Positions 35,563 through 44,666 of a stretch of 64,000 bases of DNA are shown one piece after another. The stretch lies in contig NZ_JYFE01000016.1 in the NCBI RefSeq assembly GCF_000877395.1, forward strand, positions 1 to 64,000, read 5' to 3'. Each line of letters begins with the position of its first letter. Position 1 is the stretch's first letter. This DNA is from Jannaschia aquimarina. GTDB taxonomy: Bacteria; Pseudomonadota; Alphaproteobacteria; Rhodobacterales; Rhodobacteraceae. The notes below the pieces were generated by a model that saw only the letters and a list, made by a program, of their open reading frames with translations, had not been told where the DNA came from and ran no database searches. Made by a program: the position numbers and the translations under genes.

Positions 35563-37086
35563 ATGTCGCTTCCCGAACTGTCCGAAGACCAGGCCGAGGC
35601 CTGGGACCGCATCGCGGAAATCCTGTCCGACTCAGGCGTTGACCTGACCGAAGGCTGGGCCGCGATGCGGGAGGATGACGAGACGCGCGTCCTCGGCGTG
35701 ACGGGCAAGGCGGGATCGGGAAAGACGCTTCTGCTGGCCGGGCTCGTCGGGGCGCTTCGCGACGCTGGCCTCGATGTCGTTTCAGGCGACTACGAGCGGA
35801 AGAAGCGCGATCGCCGCACGCTAGCCGTGCTCGCGCCGACCAACAAGGCCGCCAGCGTCCTGCGCGCGCGGGGCGTCCCCGCCACGACGATCCACCGGAT
35901 CATCTACACGCCCGTCTATGACCCGGAATACGAGAAGATCGCCGAGTGGCTGGCGGGCGACCGGGACCGCCCCTCGGTCGAGGGGCTGACCGACGAGGCG
36001 CTGGACCGTGCCAAGCGTGTCTACGACGAGACCTCGTCCGTTCCCGGCGCGCTGGCGGCCGCCGGATTGCGGGGATCGGATTTCATCACGGGGTGGAAGC
36101 GCCGGGACAGTCCGCTGGATATCGGCTTCGTCGACGAGGCGTCGATGCTGGACGACAAGCAATACGAAGACCTGCGCGAGATCTTTCCGACGCTGGTTCT
36201 GTTCGGCGATCCGGCACAGCTTGCGCCTGTCAATCAGTCGGGACGGATGGTCTTCGACCGGTTCGAGGGCGACGACCACAAGCATCTCAGCCGCATTCAT
36301 CGGCAAGAGGCGGACAGCCCGATCCTGGACCTGGCGCACGCTCTGGGGGACGACCAGATCGACTTCTGGCGCTTCGAGCAGATGGTCGAAGAGGCGGCGC
36401 AGCGCGACGACCGTGTGGTCGTTGCCAGCCGGGTGGACAGCGACCTGATGGCGCGCTCGCCCGTTCTGGTCTGGCGCAACGCGACGCGGGTGAAGCTGAT
36501 CCGCGCTTTCCGGCAGGCGCACGGGGCGGACAATACCCATCTCCTGCCGGGTGAGCCGCTGATCTGCGATGGGCTGGAATTGCCGCTGAAGCACCGCAAG
36601 CGCCGCATCGACCTCGAGGCGCGCGGCCTGATCAAGGGGGCGCAGGTGGTCTATCTGGGACCGGGCAAGAAACCGGGCTTCTCTCGGCTACACGTCCTGG
36701 GGGCGCCCGATCCGCTGGTCAGCGTCTCGTCCATCGTCAAGATCGAGGATCCCGATACCGAAGAGCCGTTCCTGCCTTTCGCGGCCCGGATGGGGGCGGC
36801 CTTCCTGCACGGGGCCGCCGTGACGATCCACAAGGCCCAGGGCAGTCAGTGGGACGAGGTTCAGGTCTTCGCCCCGGATCTGGAGGTCGCCAACAGGATG
36901 GGGCGCAGCGAGGCGGGCCAGCCGCTCTGGAAGCGTCTCGCCTATGTCGCGATCACGCGCGCCGTGACGCGGCTTGTCTGGGTGCGGCGTGCCGCGCTGG
37001 CGCTGCCGAAGGCGCCGCTCGGGACCGACGATCTGGACACCGTGCCCGCGCCGCTGACGTTGCAGGCCCCGGAAGCAGAGAGCTAG
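35563..37086 (+). CDS. SF1 RecD/Pif1-like DNA helicase
   Basis: ATP-dependent 5'-3' helicase of superfamily 1B, 507 residues. Walker A is VTGKAGSGKTLLL (48-55), motif Ia LAPTNKAASVLR, Walker B IGFVDEASMLDD, motif III FGDPAQLAPVNQSG, and C-terminal motifs VTIHKAQGSQWDEVQVF and AYVAITRAVTRLVW. It lies 24 bp after luxI but its role is general DNA processing, such as in recombination or plasmid/phage metabolism. It overlaps the convergent TIGR02186 gene by 4 bp. Confidence 0.92.
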   Translation: MSLPELSEDQAEAWDRIAEILSDSGVDLTEGWAAMREDDETRVLGVTGKAGSGKTLLLAGLVGALRDAGLDVVSGDYERKKRDRRTLAVLAPTNKAASVLRARGVPATTIHRIIYTPVYDPEYEKIAEWLAGDRDRPSVEGLTDEALDRAKRVYDETSSVPGALAAAGLRGSDFITGWKRRDSPLDIGFVDEASMLDDKQYEDLREIFPTLVLFGDPAQLAPVNQSGRMVFDRFEGDDHKHLSRIHRQEADSPILDLAHALGDDQIDFWRFEQMVEEAAQRDDRVVVASRVDSDLMARSPVLVWRNATRVKLIRAFRQAHGADNTHLLPGEPLICDGLELPLKHRKRRIDLEARGLIKGAQVVYLGPGKKPGFSRLHVLGAPDPLVSVSSIVKIEDPDTEEPFLPFAARMGAAFLHGAAVTIHKAQGSQWDEVQVFAPDLEVANRMGRSEAGQPLWKRLAYVAITRAVTRLVWVRRAALALPKAPLGTDDLDTVPAPLTLQAPEAES

Positions 37087-37838
37087 CGCCGGACAAGCTG
37101 GAACACGGCGGATGCGCCCCACCCGGCGGCGATCGCTATGGCGAGGGACAGCAATCCGTAGATGAGCGGTTGCTCGTGGGCCAGATTGTAGATCCACCGT
37201 TCCAGCCCGACCTTTCGTACGAAGATCGACGTTGCGAAGCTGTCGATGACCTGGCCGTCGCGCGTGAGAAAGATGCGGGTGTCGTAATTCCCCTCGGTCA
37301 GGTTGGCCGGCAGGTCGATCTCCGTCGAGAACAGGGTGTCGTCGCGAAGGATCACCTCCTCCTCGGCGATGACGTAGCTGCCATTGGCCTGCCGCACGCG
37401 AATGAGTGCCGTGAGGAAATCAGGGGCGTGATCGCTCATACCGGCCACGTCAACCGCGCGCACCACCCGGCGCGGCGAGATGCGCCAGCGCTGGTCTTCC
37501 GTGCGGGTCAGAGCCTCGGATAGGGGTGCGGTCGTGGCCACGGCGTAGAAGCTGGGCGCGCTGTCGACCTCGACGGCTTCGGTGTTGATCCAGATGCCGA
37601 AGCGGCGATCCTTGCGGCGGACCGTGACGGGTTCGGCGGGCCCGGCGATCGTAACGATGACTTGGAGCGGCTGCCCTCGGGGGATCGGCTCGGTTCGCTT
37701 GACGGCACCGAAGACCAGGATCTCGGAGCCGTCGAACGAGGTCGAGATCGAGACCCGATCCTGGCTCAGCGCCGCTATGACCTCTTCGGCCGCGGCGGGC
37801 AGGGCGGCAAGCCACAGGAAGAGCGCCAGGCGGATCAA
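37083..37838 (-). CDS. TIGR02186 family membrane protein
   Basis: Uncharacterised membrane protein of the TIGR02186 family, 251 residues. The signal LALFLWLAALPAAA is followed by EEVIAALSQDRVSISTSFDGSEILVFGAVKR, a strong family match. A long periplasmic beta-rich region and one C-terminal transmembrane segment follow (LIYGLLSLAIAIAAGWGASAVFQL). The start is TTG at 37838, overlapping the stop of the TauE/SafE gene by 4 bp (TTGA). The two families occur paired in Rhodobacterales and may form an exporter unit, which is inference. Confidence 0.88.
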   Translation of the reverse strand: MIRLALFLWLAALPAAAEEVIAALSQDRVSISTSFDGSEILVFGAVKRTEPIPRGQPLQVIVTIAGPAEPVTVRRKDRRFGIWINTEAVEVDSAPSFYAVATTAPLSEALTRTEDQRWRISPRRVVRAVDVAGMSDHAPDFLTALIRVRQANGSYVIAEEEVILRDDTLFSTEIDLPANLTEGNYDTRIFLTRDGQVIDSFATSIFVRKVGLERWIYNLAHEQPLIYGLLSLAIAIAAGWGASAVFQLVRR

Positions 37839-38758
37839 TGCCCCGCTCCCGCGCCGATGGAGTAGAGCTCCGCAGGTTCGATCAAGAGGTCCGAGGCGAG
37901 CTTGCCACAGACCGCGAGCACCATGACTGCCAGAAGGATGCGGAGTTGCTCCGCCTTGAGACGAGTGCCGATCTGCGTCCCGATCTGGGCGCCCACGACC
38001 CCGCCCACCAGCAGCAGAACCGCCAGCAGCATGTCGACGGTGTAGTTCGTCGTCGCATGCAGCAGCGTCGCGAAGGCCGTCACGAAGATGATCTGGAAGA
38101 GCGACGTCCCCACGACGACCTTCGTGGGCATCCCCAGGATGTAGATCATCGCCGGGACCATGATGAATCCACCGCCCACGCCCATCACCGCGGCCAGAAC
38201 TCCGACGATCAGGCCGACGACGAAAGGCGGGATCGCACTGATATAAAGACCCGAGGTGCGGAACTTCATCTTCATCGGAAGGGCGTGGACCCAGCCGCGC
38301 TGCCGCCGCACGATGCGCTGGACCGGGCCCTTGCGGCGTGCCTTGCGGATGGCGTTCAGGCTTTCGACGAACATCAGGCTGCCGATCACGCCGAGAAAGA
38401 CGACGTAGCACAGGCGCACGAGCAGATCGACCTGACCCAGCTCCCTCAGGATGTTGAAGACCTGGACCCCGAGCGCTGCGCCCACCAGACCGCCTGCCAG
38501 CAGCACGAGGCCCATTCGGAAATCGACCGTCTTCCGTCTTACATGGGCAAGGACGCCGGAGAAGCTGGAGGCGACGATCTGGTTCGCCTCGGTCGCGACC
38601 GCGACCGCGGGCGGAATGCCGATCATGAACAGAAGCGGTGTCATCAGAAATCCGCCGCCCACGCCGAACATGCCCGACAGGATACCCACCACACCGCCGA
38701 GGCCCAGCAGCAGGAAGGCGTTCACGGAGACTTCGGCGATGGGAAGATAGATCTGCAC
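37835..38758 (-). CDS. TauE/SafE (TSUP) family sulfite/organic-anion exporter
   Basis: Integral membrane transporter of 307 residues with about eight helices. It contains two family repeats: GVVGILSGMFGVGGGFLMTPLL with ANQIVASSFSG, and VGLIVGVLAAVMGVGGGFIMVPAM with GTSLFQIIFVTAF. A GTG at 38758 (VQIYLPIAE) with AAAGGG upstream fits the family N-terminus better than the ATGs at 38788 or 38812. Such proteins export sulfite, sulfoacetate or similar anions; the substrate is unknown. The downstream TIGR02186 gene is translationally coupled. Confidence 0.9.
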   Translation of the reverse strand: MQIYLPIAEVSVNAFLLLGLGGVVGILSGMFGVGGGFLMTPLLFMIGIPPAVAVATEANQIVASSFSGVLAHVRRKTVDFRMGLVLLAGGLVGAALGVQVFNILRELGQVDLLVRLCYVVFLGVIGSLMFVESLNAIRKARRKGPVQRIVRRQRGWVHALPMKMKFRTSGLYISAIPPFVVGLIVGVLAAVMGVGGGFIMVPAMIYILGMPTKVVVGTSLFQIIFVTAFATLLHATTNYTVDMLLAVLLLVGGVVGAQIGTQIGTRLKAEQLRILLAVMVLAVCGKLASDLLIEPAELYSIGAGAGH

Positions 38759-38885
38759 CGCGGCCCTTTCGAGGCTATGATGCCCCATCGCGCGGACGCG
38801 GCGCCCTGTCAAATGTCAGTCGCGCCGAGCCTCCGATCGAACTCATTTCCGGTCTGGTGGACCGATGCCTTGTGTCGATCTGGCC

Positions 38886-39851
38886 TCACCGCTCCTTGAC
38901 GTAGGGCTCACCACCGGCACGGGGCGGGATCGCCTTTCCCACGAAACCTGCAAGGATCACGACCGTCAGGATATAGGGCAGGGCCTGCATGAACTGCGTC
39001 GGCACGTCGATGCCGGCGATGTCGATGTTCTGGTAGCGGTTGCCCAGCGCCTCCAGCAGGCCGAACAGCAGGCAGGCGCCCAGCGCGTACCACGGCCGCC
39101 ACTTGGCGAAGATCAGGGCGGCCAGCGCGATGAAGCCGCGGCCCGCCGACATCTCCTTGACGAAACCCGCACCCAGCGCGGTCGCCAGATGCGCACCGGC
39201 AAGTCCGCAGAGCAGGCCGCAGATCATCACGGCGGCGAAGCGCAGGCCGACGACACTGACGCCGGCGGTATCCACGGCGGCCGGGTTTTCGCCCACCGCG
39301 CGCAAGCGCAGCCCAAAGCGCGTGCGGAAGAGGATCCACCAGGTCAGCGGCACGGCGGCGAGGCCCATGTAGACGAGGACCGAATGGCCTGAGAGGAGAT
39401 CGTGATAGATCGGCCCGAGGACCGGAATTCCCTGCAGCGCGTCCGCGAAGGGCAGGTCGATTTCCTGGAACCGGGCGGGCCCGGCGAGGGCGGGGGTCCG
39501 CCCGCCCAGACCGAACCACGCTTCGCCGATCACCACCGTAAGGCCAGAGGCGAGGAAGTTGATCGCGACGCCGGAGATGAGCTGATTGCCGCGGAACGTG
39601 ATCGAGGCGACGCCGTGGATCGTGGCCAGGATGAGCGATGCGGCCATACCGGCGCAAAGACCCAGCCATGCCGAATTCGTCGCGAATGCCACCGATGCGG
39701 ACAAAAAGGCGGCCGCCAGCATCTTGCCTTCCAGCCCGATGTCGAAGATGCCCGCCCGCTCGCTGAAGAGCCCGGCGAGGCAGGCCAGAAGCAGCGGGGT
39801 CGCAAGGCGCATCGCGCTGTCGAGGATCTGGATGATCGTAGCGAGGTCCAT
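38886..39851 (-). CDS. ABC transporter permease, nucleoside type (NupQ/YufQ-like)
   Basis: Inner-membrane permease of 321 residues for the BMP-type ABC importer encoded upstream. It has eight to ten helices and the RbsC-like signature GIFDIGLEGKMLAAAF, plus VMICGLLCGLAGAHLATALG. Family members import purine nucleosides. It is the last gene of the operon. LysE, a different gene, sits 1 bp upstream between the two permease genes. Confidence 0.93.
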   Translation of the reverse strand: MDLATIIQILDSAMRLATPLLLACLAGLFSERAGIFDIGLEGKMLAAAFLSASVAFATNSAWLGLCAGMAASLILATIHGVASITFRGNQLISGVAINFLASGLTVVIGEAWFGLGGRTPALAGPARFQEIDLPFADALQGIPVLGPIYHDLLSGHSVLVYMGLAAVPLTWWILFRTRFGLRLRAVGENPAAVDTAGVSVVGLRFAAVMICGLLCGLAGAHLATALGAGFVKEMSAGRGFIALAALIFAKWRPWYALGACLLFGLLEALGNRYQNIDIAGIDVPTQFMQALPYILTVVILAGFVGKAIPPRAGGEPYVKER

Positions 39852-39852
39852 C

Positions 39853-40494
39853 TCAGCTTCTCTCCGTGGCGAGCCGGTAGGCGAAGGCGGTGAACACCGC
39901 GCCGAGTGTCATTTCGATCCAGCGTCGTGCGGAGGCATAGGCCTTCCTCGCGGGGCGCGATGAAAGCGCGAAGGCCCAGGCGCCATGCGTGGAGAACGCG
40001 ATGATGTAGGCGCCTACGCAGAACAACAGGATGATGTCCAATCCGCCGCCGGCAGTCGGGCCGAGGGCTGCGATGGCCACCCAGAAAACCAAGGCCTTGG
40101 GATTGGAAAGCTGAAACAACAGGCCAGTGCGATAATGCGCAAATGCGGATCGCGCGGTGATGTCGGATCGCCCTTCGTCAAAGGGCGGATTTCGCCAGGC
40201 ATTGCGGAATGCTCCGTAGGCGAGCCAGGCGAGATAGGCAGCACCTGCAAGGCGGATCGTCGTCGCGGCCCATTCCGCTTGTGTCAGAACAGCGCCCATC
40301 CCAAGCGATGCGACCAACGCCCAGAACGCCCCGGCGGTCGCAATTCCCAAACAAGCGACAAGCGCAGCTCGGCGACCATGCGTCGTTCCGATCCCCAAAA
40401 GCATCGCGACCGCCGGACCAGGTGAAGCCCCCCCCGCGATCTGTATGGCGTAGGCCGCCGCGAAACCGGGCAGGAAGACCAGCAGATCGCTCAT
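39853..40494 (-). CDS. LysE/RhtB family amino-acid exporter
   Basis: Efflux permease of 213 residues with about six helices. It carries the LysE/RhtB signature GGASPGPAVAMLLGIGTTHGRRAALVACLGIATA, and FQLSNPKALVFWVAIAALGP in the second half. It overlaps the preceding permease gene by 4 bp and sits 1 bp before the next, so it is embedded in the nucleoside importer operon. That is not part of the normal set. Why an exporter is there is unknown; it may remove an amino acid or related product released by catabolism. Confidence 0.9.
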   Translation of the reverse strand: MSDLLVFLPGFAAAYAIQIAGGASPGPAVAMLLGIGTTHGRRAALVACLGIATAGAFWALVASLGMGAVLTQAEWAATTIRLAGAAYLAWLAYGAFRNAWRNPPFDEGRSDITARSAFAHYRTGLLFQLSNPKALVFWVAIAALGPTAGGGLDIILLFCVGAYIIAFSTHGAWAFALSSRPARKAYASARRWIEMTLGAVFTAFAYRLATERS

Positions 40495-41651
40495 GGCTCA
40501 ACCTGCTTGCGCTCGGGGTGCCCGCCCGCTTCCAGGGGCGTGGTCGGTTCGGGTTTCGATGGGCGTTTCCGGCGGGCGACGAATGCTTTCTCGAGCGGTC
40601 CGCGCACCATGTTGTCGAGCGCGCCGGTGAACAGGATGACTAGGGCCTGGATCACGATGACCATCTCGCGGCTGATGCCCGGGATCTCGAATTCCAGTTC
40701 GGCCCCGCCTTGATAGAGCATCCCGAACAACAGCGCGGCCAGCGCGACGCCGACGGGATGGGACCGGCCCATCAGGGCCACGGCGATCCCGACGAACCCC
40801 GCGCCCTGGACCGGGTCGATCACCAGGCGTTCCGCCTCTCCCATGACCGAGTTGATCGCCATCATCCCGCATAGCCCGCCCGAGATGAGCATGGCGATCA
40901 TGGTGATGCGCACCGGCGCGATACCGGCATAGATCGCCGCGGGGGCGGCATGACCGAAGGCGCGGATCTCGTACCCGATCCGGGTTCGCCAGATCAGCCA
41001 CCAGACGAAGAAACACGCGAGGATCGCGACGGCGAACGAGATGTTCAGCGGCGTCGAGCGCGGGAAACCCATGAAGGGCAGCACCGTGGCTGCATTCGGC
41101 AGGTGGACGGCCTCAACGAAGCGGGCCGTCTCGGGCGAGCCTCCCGCGCCGGGCACCAGAAGCACACGGCTCAGCAGGTAGACCATCAGGGCCGAGGCGA
41201 TGAAGTTGAACATGATCGTCGTGATGACGATGTGGCTGCCCCGCTTGGCCTGCAGATAGGCCGGGATCGCCGCCCAGGCCGCACCGAACAGCGCCGCACC
41301 GAAGATCGCGGCGATCAGAGCGATGCTCCAATGCGGCCAGGGGATGAAGAGCAGGCAGAGGGCCACACCCAGGCCGCCCAGAGCCGCCTGGCCCTCACCG
41401 CCGATGTTGAACATCCGCGCATGGAAGGCGACGGCGACGCCGAGCCCGGTAAAGACGAAATTCGTCATGTAATAGAGCGTGTAGCCCCACCCGTAAGCCG
41501 AACCGATCGCCCCGTTCACGAGGATCCGCAGGGCCTCGAAGGGGTTCTCGCCAATCAGGGCGACCACGATGCCCGACACGATAAGGGCCAGCGTCACATT
41601 GACCAGCGGGATCAGGGCGATATCGACCCATTTCGGCAATGTGTCGGTCAT
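40491..41651 (-). CDS. ABC transporter permease, nucleoside type (NupP/YufP-like)
   Basis: Second permease of the BMP importer, 386 residues. It has about ten transmembrane segments, the signature FNIGGEGQAALGGLG, and PVRITMIAMLISGGLCGMMAI. A long hydrophilic C-terminus (RRKRPSKPEPTTPLEAGGH) follows. Its ATG overlaps the stop of the ATPase gene by 4 bp, and the LysE gene overlaps its stop. The substrate is likely a nucleoside as for other family members. Confidence 0.93.
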   Translation of the reverse strand: MTDTLPKWVDIALIPLVNVTLALIVSGIVVALIGENPFEALRILVNGAIGSAYGWGYTLYYMTNFVFTGLGVAVAFHARMFNIGGEGQAALGGLGVALCLLFIPWPHWSIALIAAIFGAALFGAAWAAIPAYLQAKRGSHIVITTIMFNFIASALMVYLLSRVLLVPGAGGSPETARFVEAVHLPNAATVLPFMGFPRSTPLNISFAVAILACFFVWWLIWRTRIGYEIRAFGHAAPAAIYAGIAPVRITMIAMLISGGLCGMMAINSVMGEAERLVIDPVQGAGFVGIAVALMGRSHPVGVALAALLFGMLYQGGAELEFEIPGISREMVIVIQALVILFTGALDNMVRGPLEKAFVARRKRPSKPEPTTPLEAGGHPERKQVEP

Positions 41652-43222
41652 GCCGCTTCCCCACTCATGCCCGCCATCAGAAGACCCAGCTCGCCCTGAT
41701 CCGTTTCCGATGGCAGACGCTCGCCCATGATGCGTCCGTCGAAAAGGACGGCGATGCGGTCGCTCAGCCCCATGATCTCGTCCAGTTCCACCGAGACGAG
41801 CAGGATGGCCTTCCCCCGGTCGCGCAGGGCGACGATCTGCTGGTGGATGAACTCAATCGCACCGATATCGACGCCCCGCGTGGGCTGCCCGATCAGCAGC
41901 AGGTCCGGATCCCGCTCGATTTCGCGGGCCAGCACGATCTTCTGCTGGTTTCCGCCCGAGAAATTCTTCGCCTCGAGCGACGGATCGGGGGGGCGGACGT
42001 CGAACCGCTCCATCTTGCCGGCGCAATCCTCGCGCATGGCGGCGTTGTCCATGTGAAAGGCGCTGCCGTAACGCGCGTCGTCGTGATAGCCGAAGGCGAT
42101 GTTCTCCCAGGCGTGGAAGTCCATGATCAGACCTTCGCGCTGGCGGTCCTCCGGAACATGGGCGATCCCGCGCGCGCGTCGGGTCCGGGCATCCGACGCC
42201 GTACCCGTCAGGTCGATCTCCTGTCCCTTGATCCGGATCGAGCCGGTGCCGCTGGCATAGCCGCCGAGCACCTGGAGCAGTTCGGACTGGCCGTTCCCGG
42301 CGACCCCGGCGATCCCCAGGATCTCTCCGGCACGCAGATCGAGGTCGATGCCTCGCAGCTTTTCGACGCCCTGGCTGTTGACCACCTGGAGGTTGCGCAC
42401 TTCCAGAACGGTATCGCCAGGCGTGGCGGGGGCCTTGTCGACACGCAACAGGACCTTCCGGCCGACCATGAGTTCGGCCAATTGCTCGGGGCTGGTCTTG
42501 GCGGTCTGCACAGTGGCCGTCATCTCGCCACGCCGCATGACGCTGACGCTGTCGGTAATCTCCATGATCTCGCGCAGCTTGTGGGTGATCAGGATGATCG
42601 TCTTGCCCTGGTCGCGCAGGCCGCGGAGGATGCGGAACAGGTGGTCGGCCTCGGCTGGCGTCAGAACGCCCGTCGGCTCGTCCAGAATCAGGATATCCGC
42701 CTCGCGATAGAGCGCCTTCAGGATCTCGACCCGTTGCTGCAGCCCGACGGAGAGGTCCTCGACCACAGCGTCCGGATCGACGTCCATCTCGTACTCATGG
42801 GCCAGATCGGTCAGCAGCTTGCGGGCTTTGGCAAGGCTCGGTCGAAGCATCGCGCCGTCTTCGGCGCCGAGCACCACGTTTTCGAGAACGGTGAAGTTCG
42901 GTACCAGCTTGAAGTGCTGAAAGACCATCCCGATGCCCGACGCGATGGCGGTCTGGCTATCGGGGATCTCGGTCCTGCGGCCGCCGATATAGATCTCGCC
43001 CGCATCGGCCTTGTAGAAGCCGTAGAGGATCGACATCAGGGTCGACTTTCCGGCACCGTTCTCGCCGATGATCCCGTGGATCGTCCCCCGCCGGACCTGT
43101 ATCGAGATATCCTTGTTCGCCTGGACCGGACCGAACGCCTTGGAGATGCCGCGCAATTCGAGCGCGAGACCTTCGTCGCCCAGCGCAGGCGTATGGGAGG
43201 GGCCGAGGGACGCGGAGGTCAT
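41648..43222 (-). CDS. ABC transporter ATP-binding protein, nucleoside type (NupO/YufO-like)
   Basis: Fused two-domain ATPase of 524 residues. Domain 1 has Walker A GENGAGKS (53-60), the signature LSVGLQQRVEILKAL and Walker B ILILDEPTGVLTP. Domain 2 has a degenerate Walker A GVAGNGQSELLQ and the signature FSGGNQQKIVLAREI with LLIGQPTRGVDIG. This asymmetry is normal in RbsA-type proteins. Its start overlaps the SnoaL-like gene by 4 bp and its stop overlaps the permease start by 4 bp. Confidence 0.96.
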   Translation of the reverse strand: MTSASLGPSHTPALGDEGLALELRGISKAFGPVQANKDISIQVRRGTIHGIIGENGAGKSTLMSILYGFYKADAGEIYIGGRRTEIPDSQTAIASGIGMVFQHFKLVPNFTVLENVVLGAEDGAMLRPSLAKARKLLTDLAHEYEMDVDPDAVVEDLSVGLQQRVEILKALYREADILILDEPTGVLTPAEADHLFRILRGLRDQGKTIILITHKLREIMEITDSVSVMRRGEMTATVQTAKTSPEQLAELMVGRKVLLRVDKAPATPGDTVLEVRNLQVVNSQGVEKLRGIDLDLRAGEILGIAGVAGNGQSELLQVLGGYASGTGSIRIKGQEIDLTGTASDARTRRARGIAHVPEDRQREGLIMDFHAWENIAFGYHDDARYGSAFHMDNAAMREDCAGKMERFDVRPPDPSLEAKNFSGGNQQKIVLAREIERDPDLLLIGQPTRGVDIGAIEFIHQQIVALRDRGKAILLVSVELDEIMGLSDRIAVLFDGRIMGERLPSETDQGELGLLMAGMSGEAA

Positions 43223-43578
43223 TCGCTTTCGACGAAGCCGGTGACGCGGGTCAGGCCATCCTCGCCCATGGATCCGACGAAGTTGAGGCGTGCGAACGGG
43301 GTCCCGTCACGGTCCAGCCGAGCATGGATGATCGCGGTTCCATGCGTGACCTGAGGCGACCCCATCGGAAGCAGCATCGCGTCGGGCAGATTCTCGCGGA
43401 AGATCGTCAGGTACTCCGCCATCCCGTTCGGCCCCTCGAACGGGGCTGGCGCGTGCGGATCCTCGTAGATGAACGAGGCCCCGAGGGCCTCGTTCAAGAT
43501 GTCGGCACGGGCGTCAGCATCGGCCTCGTTCCAGGCCGTCAGCAGCTTGACCAGCATCTCGCCCGCGTTGCCTGCCAT
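43219..43578 (-). CDS. SnoaL-like NTF2-fold protein
   Basis: A small NTF2/SnoaL-fold protein of 119 residues starting AGNAGEMLVKLLTAWNEADADARADIL, followed by FIYEDPHAPAPFEGPNGMAEYL and a beta-rich C-terminus (TAIIHARLDRDGTPFARLNFV). The ATG at 43578 overlaps the BMP gene's stop by 1 bp (TGATG). It is embedded between the solute-binding protein and ATPase genes. Function is unknown; the fold binds small molecules. Confidence 0.82.
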   Translation of the reverse strand: MAGNAGEMLVKLLTAWNEADADARADILNEALGASFIYEDPHAPAPFEGPNGMAEYLTIFRENLPDAMLLPMGSPQVTHGTAIIHARLDRDGTPFARLNFVGSMGEDGLTRVTGFVESE

Positions 43579-44585
43579 CAAAGCGGCACCGGGCAGCTGT
43601 TATCGGACAAATAGTCGTGAACCTCGATCTCGCCGGCGATGATTGCGGCCTGGGCTTCCTCGACCGCGGCGCGCATCTCGTCGGTCACAAGGTCCTGGTT
43701 GTTCTCGTCCAGCGCGTAGCCCACACCGTCGTTTTCCAGGCCCATCACGGTGATGCCGGGCTCGAGGTTGCCTTCGGCGGCGGCGACGAAGCTGTCATAG
43801 ACGGCGTTGTCGACCCGCTTGACCATCGAGGTCAGGACTTCGCCGGGATGCAGGTAGTTCTGGTTGCTGTCGACGCCGATGGACAGGATATCCTCGTCGG
43901 CTGCCGCTTGCAGCACGCCGATACCGGTGCCGCCTGCTGCGGCGAAGACGACGTCAGACCCCTGGCTGATCTGGCTACGCGTGAGTTCGGCGCCGCGCAC
44001 GGGATCGTTCCAAGCGGTCGGCGTGGTGCCCGTCATGTTGACGATGACGTTGGCATCCGGGTTCACCGCCTTGACGCCTTGGGCATAGCCGCAGGCGAAC
44101 TTGGAGATCAGCGGAACGTCCATGCCGCCGACGAAGCTGACGGTCCCGGTTTCCGAGGCCATCGCCGCCATCATGCCGACAAGATAGCTGCCTTCGTGCT
44201 CCGAAAACACGATCGACTTCACGTTCGGCTGGTCGACGACCATGTCCACGATGACGAATTCGGTGTCGGGATAGTCGGGGGCGACCTGATCCAGCGTCGA
44301 CGCATTGGCGAAGCCCAGCACCACGACCGGGTTCGCGCCACGGTCGGCCATGCGGCGCATCGTCTGCTCGCGCTGAGCCTCGTTGGCCAGCTCGGTTTCC
44401 ATGTACTCGCCGCCGGTCTCCTCGACCCAGCGCTGCGCCCCGTTGAACGCGCTCTCGTTGAACGACTTGTCGAACTTGCCGCCCAGGTCGATGATGAGGC
44501 CCGGATTGGCGTCCTGAGCTGCCGCCATCCCGGCGGTCAGGGCCAGCGCGCCGGCGGCTCCTAGAAGCGTCTGCTTCGCGGTCAT
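43578..44585 (-). CDS. BMP family ABC transporter substrate-binding protein
   Basis: Periplasmic basic-membrane-protein-type receptor of 335 residues for the nucleoside importer. Signal MTAKQTLLGAAGALALTAGMAAAQ is followed by NPGLIIDLGGKFDKSFNESAFNGAQRW, the family N-terminal motif. Later come NPVVVLGFANAS, FVGGMDVPLISKFACGYAQGV and GIGVLQAAADE. The ATG at 44585 has GGGAGAG upstream; the longer frame is rejected. It heads the BMP-SnoaL-ATPase-permease-LysE-permease operon. Confidence 0.95.
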   Translation of the reverse strand: MTAKQTLLGAAGALALTAGMAAAQDANPGLIIDLGGKFDKSFNESAFNGAQRWVEETGGEYMETELANEAQREQTMRRMADRGANPVVVLGFANASTLDQVAPDYPDTEFVIVDMVVDQPNVKSIVFSEHEGSYLVGMMAAMASETGTVSFVGGMDVPLISKFACGYAQGVKAVNPDANVIVNMTGTTPTAWNDPVRGAELTRSQISQGSDVVFAAAGGTGIGVLQAAADEDILSIGVDSNQNYLHPGEVLTSMVKRVDNAVYDSFVAAAEGNLEPGITVMGLENDGVGYALDENNQDLVTDEMRAAVEEAQAAIIAGEIEVHDYLSDNSCPVPL

Positions 44586-44666
44586 TGATCTCTCCCGTTG
44601 AACTGGGCGGGTTGAGTCCACGCCCTTGGCCATGGGCGATATCTAGGCCGCAGAGGCGCCGGAAGG

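Noticed and set aside
41648-43222. Defective ATPase because of its second Walker A (GVAGNGQS)
   Set aside because: RbsA-type nucleoside and sugar ATPases normally have this altered second site.
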